Shown: piece after piece, positions 41,703-42,670 of the stretch
How positions within the stretch are numbered: the first letter of the stretch is position 1
Layout of the letters: each line of letters begins with the position of its first letter
Position numbers and translations under genes: made by a program
The notes under the pieces: generated by a model
Told to the model about the DNA's origin: nothing
Seen by the model: only the letters and a program-made list of their open reading frames with translations
Database searches by the model: none
Source: Anaerolineales bacterium
Lineage (GTDB): Bacteria; Chloroflexota; Anaerolineae; Anaerolineales; Villigracilaceae
Direction of reading: 5' to 3'
DNA: 42,670 nt
Assembly (NCBI GenBank): GCA_011389535.1
Contig: JAABUE010000006.1
Span: 1-42,670 of the forward strand

Positions 41703-42451
41703 GCGATACAACCCCTGTCACCGCGGAAGTCTGGAAGCAGGCGGCCATCGTGGAGCGCTTTCTCAGCTTCCATGCTGCCATCCCGCTGGCGCGCGAACAG
41801 ATTGGCGTAATGCTGACCCTGCTGGCGACCCGTCCGGAACCGGTCAGATCTTTCATTGATCTGGGCTGCGGCGATGGGATTTTGGGTGCGGCCCTGCTGG
41901 ACGCGTACCCCGAAAGCAGAGGTGTGTTGGCCGATTTTTCAGAACCCATGCTGGAACAGGCGCGGTTCCAACTCAAAGAATTTGAACAACAACTCCAGTT
42001 CATGAACATGGATTATGCTGATCCCGCTTGGGTCAGTGCAATGAGGGATGATGGACCCTTTGATGCGGTCGTTTCCCGTTACTCGATCCACCACCAGCCG
42101 GATGAGCGCAAACGTGCCATTTATGAAGATATCTTTGGACTTCTGGCTCCCGGCGGCTGGTTCATCAACATCGAGCACATCCTCCCATCTGCAAGCCTGG
42201 CGACCGAATTGCTGAACGACCACATCATCGATGGACGCTACGCTATAGAGTTGCAGAATGGCGGCTCCAAAACACGGCAGGAAATCGCCGATATATTCCT
42301 GAAGCGCCCCGACAGGGAAGCCAACCTGCTGACGCCGGTCGAGACCCAGTGCGATTGGCTGCGGAAGATCGGTTTCGAGCAGGTGGATTGTTACTTCCGC
42401 ATTTATGAGCTGGCTGTCATTGGCGGGCGCCGTCCTAATCGCCAATCGTAA
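41699..42451 (+). CDS. Class I SAM-dependent methyltransferase
   Basis: A 250-residue Rossmann methyltransferase: motif [21 protein letters not shown], a second acidic motif [12 protein letters not shown], and [18 protein letters not shown] near motif IV. The last resembles methyltransferases that act on small molecules. It sits between leuC and leuD, with a 4-bp overlap with leuC, so it is translated with leucine genes. Its substrate is unknown. A link to isopropylmalate or keto-acid chemistry, or by-product repair, is only suggested by position. Confidence 0.82.
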   Translation: MSDTTPVTAEVWKQAAIVERFLSFHAAIPLAREQIGVMLTLLATRPEPVRSFIDLGCGDGILGAALLDAYPESRGVLADFSEPMLEQARFQLKEFEQQLQFMNMDYADPAWVSAMRDDGPFDAVVSRYSIHHQPDERKRAIYEDIFGLLAPGGWFINIEHILPSASLATELLNDHIIDGRYAIELQNGGSKTRQEIADIFLKRPDREANLLTPVETQCDWLRKIGFEQVDCYFRIYELAVIGGRRPNRQS

Positions 42452-42453
42452 AC

Positions 42454-42477
42454 TTGTACTGAGCTTGTCGAAGTATC
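42454..42477. repeat. Interspersed repeat (TTGTACTGAGCTTGTCGAAG)
   Basis: A short member of the CTGAGCTTGTCGAAGTA repeat family between the methyltransferase and leuD genes. It is followed by ATCGTAAATCGG-type direct repeats. Confidence 0.5.
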
Positions 42478-42502
42478 AAAAATCGTAAATCGGAAATGAA
42501 TT

Positions 42503-42670
42503 ATGACTCAATTTACAACACTGACATCCCGCATGGCTCCATTACCTGTCGAAAACGTGGACACGGATCAGATCATCCCAGCCCGCTACCTGAAAGCAAC
42601 AGACAAGAACGGCATGGGCGAGGCCCTGTTTGCGGACTGGCGTTACAGCCCGGATGGGGAGCCCAGGCCA
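42503..42670 (+). CDS. leuD: 3-isopropylmalate dehydratase, small subunit (partial)
   Basis: The first 56 codons, cut by the window end: [37 protein letters not shown]. The [13 protein letters not shown] signature identifies LeuD, the swivelling subunit that pairs with LeuC. The start ATG at 42503 has a weak GGA site. Confidence 0.9.
   Translation, partial: MTQFTTLTSRMAPLPVENVDTDQIIPARYLKATDKNGMGEALFADWRYSPDGEPRP

Noticed and set aside
1-42670. CRISPR arrays, tRNA, rRNA, prophage or intact transposase genes
   Set aside because: No regularly spaced direct repeats, no cloverleaf I could recognise, and no transposase or integrase motifs were seen.

Overview
The window most resembles a chromosomal segment of a filamentous or anaerobic Chloroflexota bacterium (Anaerolineae-like). 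This is an inference from gene style: XRE/NB-ARC/TPR regulators, many NarL-type two-component systems, SH3b lipoproteins, a moderately GC-rich genome, and dense families of palindromic interspersed repeats such as the TGTCATTGCGAG...CTCGCAATGACA element. No rRNA, tRNA, CRISPR array or phage was seen.

Region 1 (about 60-16200) is a copper and redox region. On the minus strand it holds a CopB-type P1B ATPase with a small zinc-ribbon protein, a NarL-type kinase/regulator pair, and a six-gene run: PCYCGCG lipoprotein, CuA-like cupredoxin, membrane Fe-S protein, CuA-cytochrome c fusion, a DUF1573-like protein interrupted by an in-frame UGA, and a DUF2085 membrane protein. A second kinase/regulator pair (plus strand), an ethylbenzene-dehydrogenase-type heme lipoprotein, an L,D-transpeptidase, a type-1 copper lipoprotein and a Cys-rich small protein follow. 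Four 20-bp palindromes of one family lie upstream of the ATPase, the six-gene run, the heme lipoprotein and the Cys-rich protein, so these look like one regulon. The UGA is followed 11 nt later by an 8-bp hairpin with a G-first loop, and the frame stays open to within 1 nt of the next gene. That makes a new selenoprotein the leading hypothesis.

Region 2 (16100-25800) holds ssb, with a MITE-like repeat at its 3' end, an ECF sigma factor, and two paralogous XRE-NB-ARC-TPR regulators. Each regulator is convergent with a paralogous small protein of about 127 residues, so it is a duplicated two-gene module. A three-gene membrane/monooxygenase operon lies between the copies.

Region 3 (25900-30560) holds two secreted lipoproteins that share an unnamed repeat of about 95 residues, and a class II aldolase resembling RhaD.

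Region 4 (30600-42670) is a branched-chain amino-acid operon, ilvD-ilvB-ilvN-ilvC-leuA-(58-aa ORF)-pckA-leuC-methyltransferase-leuD (cut by the window end). It is preceded by a strong promoter and two tandem leader-peptide attenuators, each with an Ile/Leu/Val-rich peptide, a pause hairpin, an antiterminator pairing and a Rho-independent terminator. Nearly every intergenic gap carries a palindromic repeat. pckA appears to have been inserted next to a leuC remnant.
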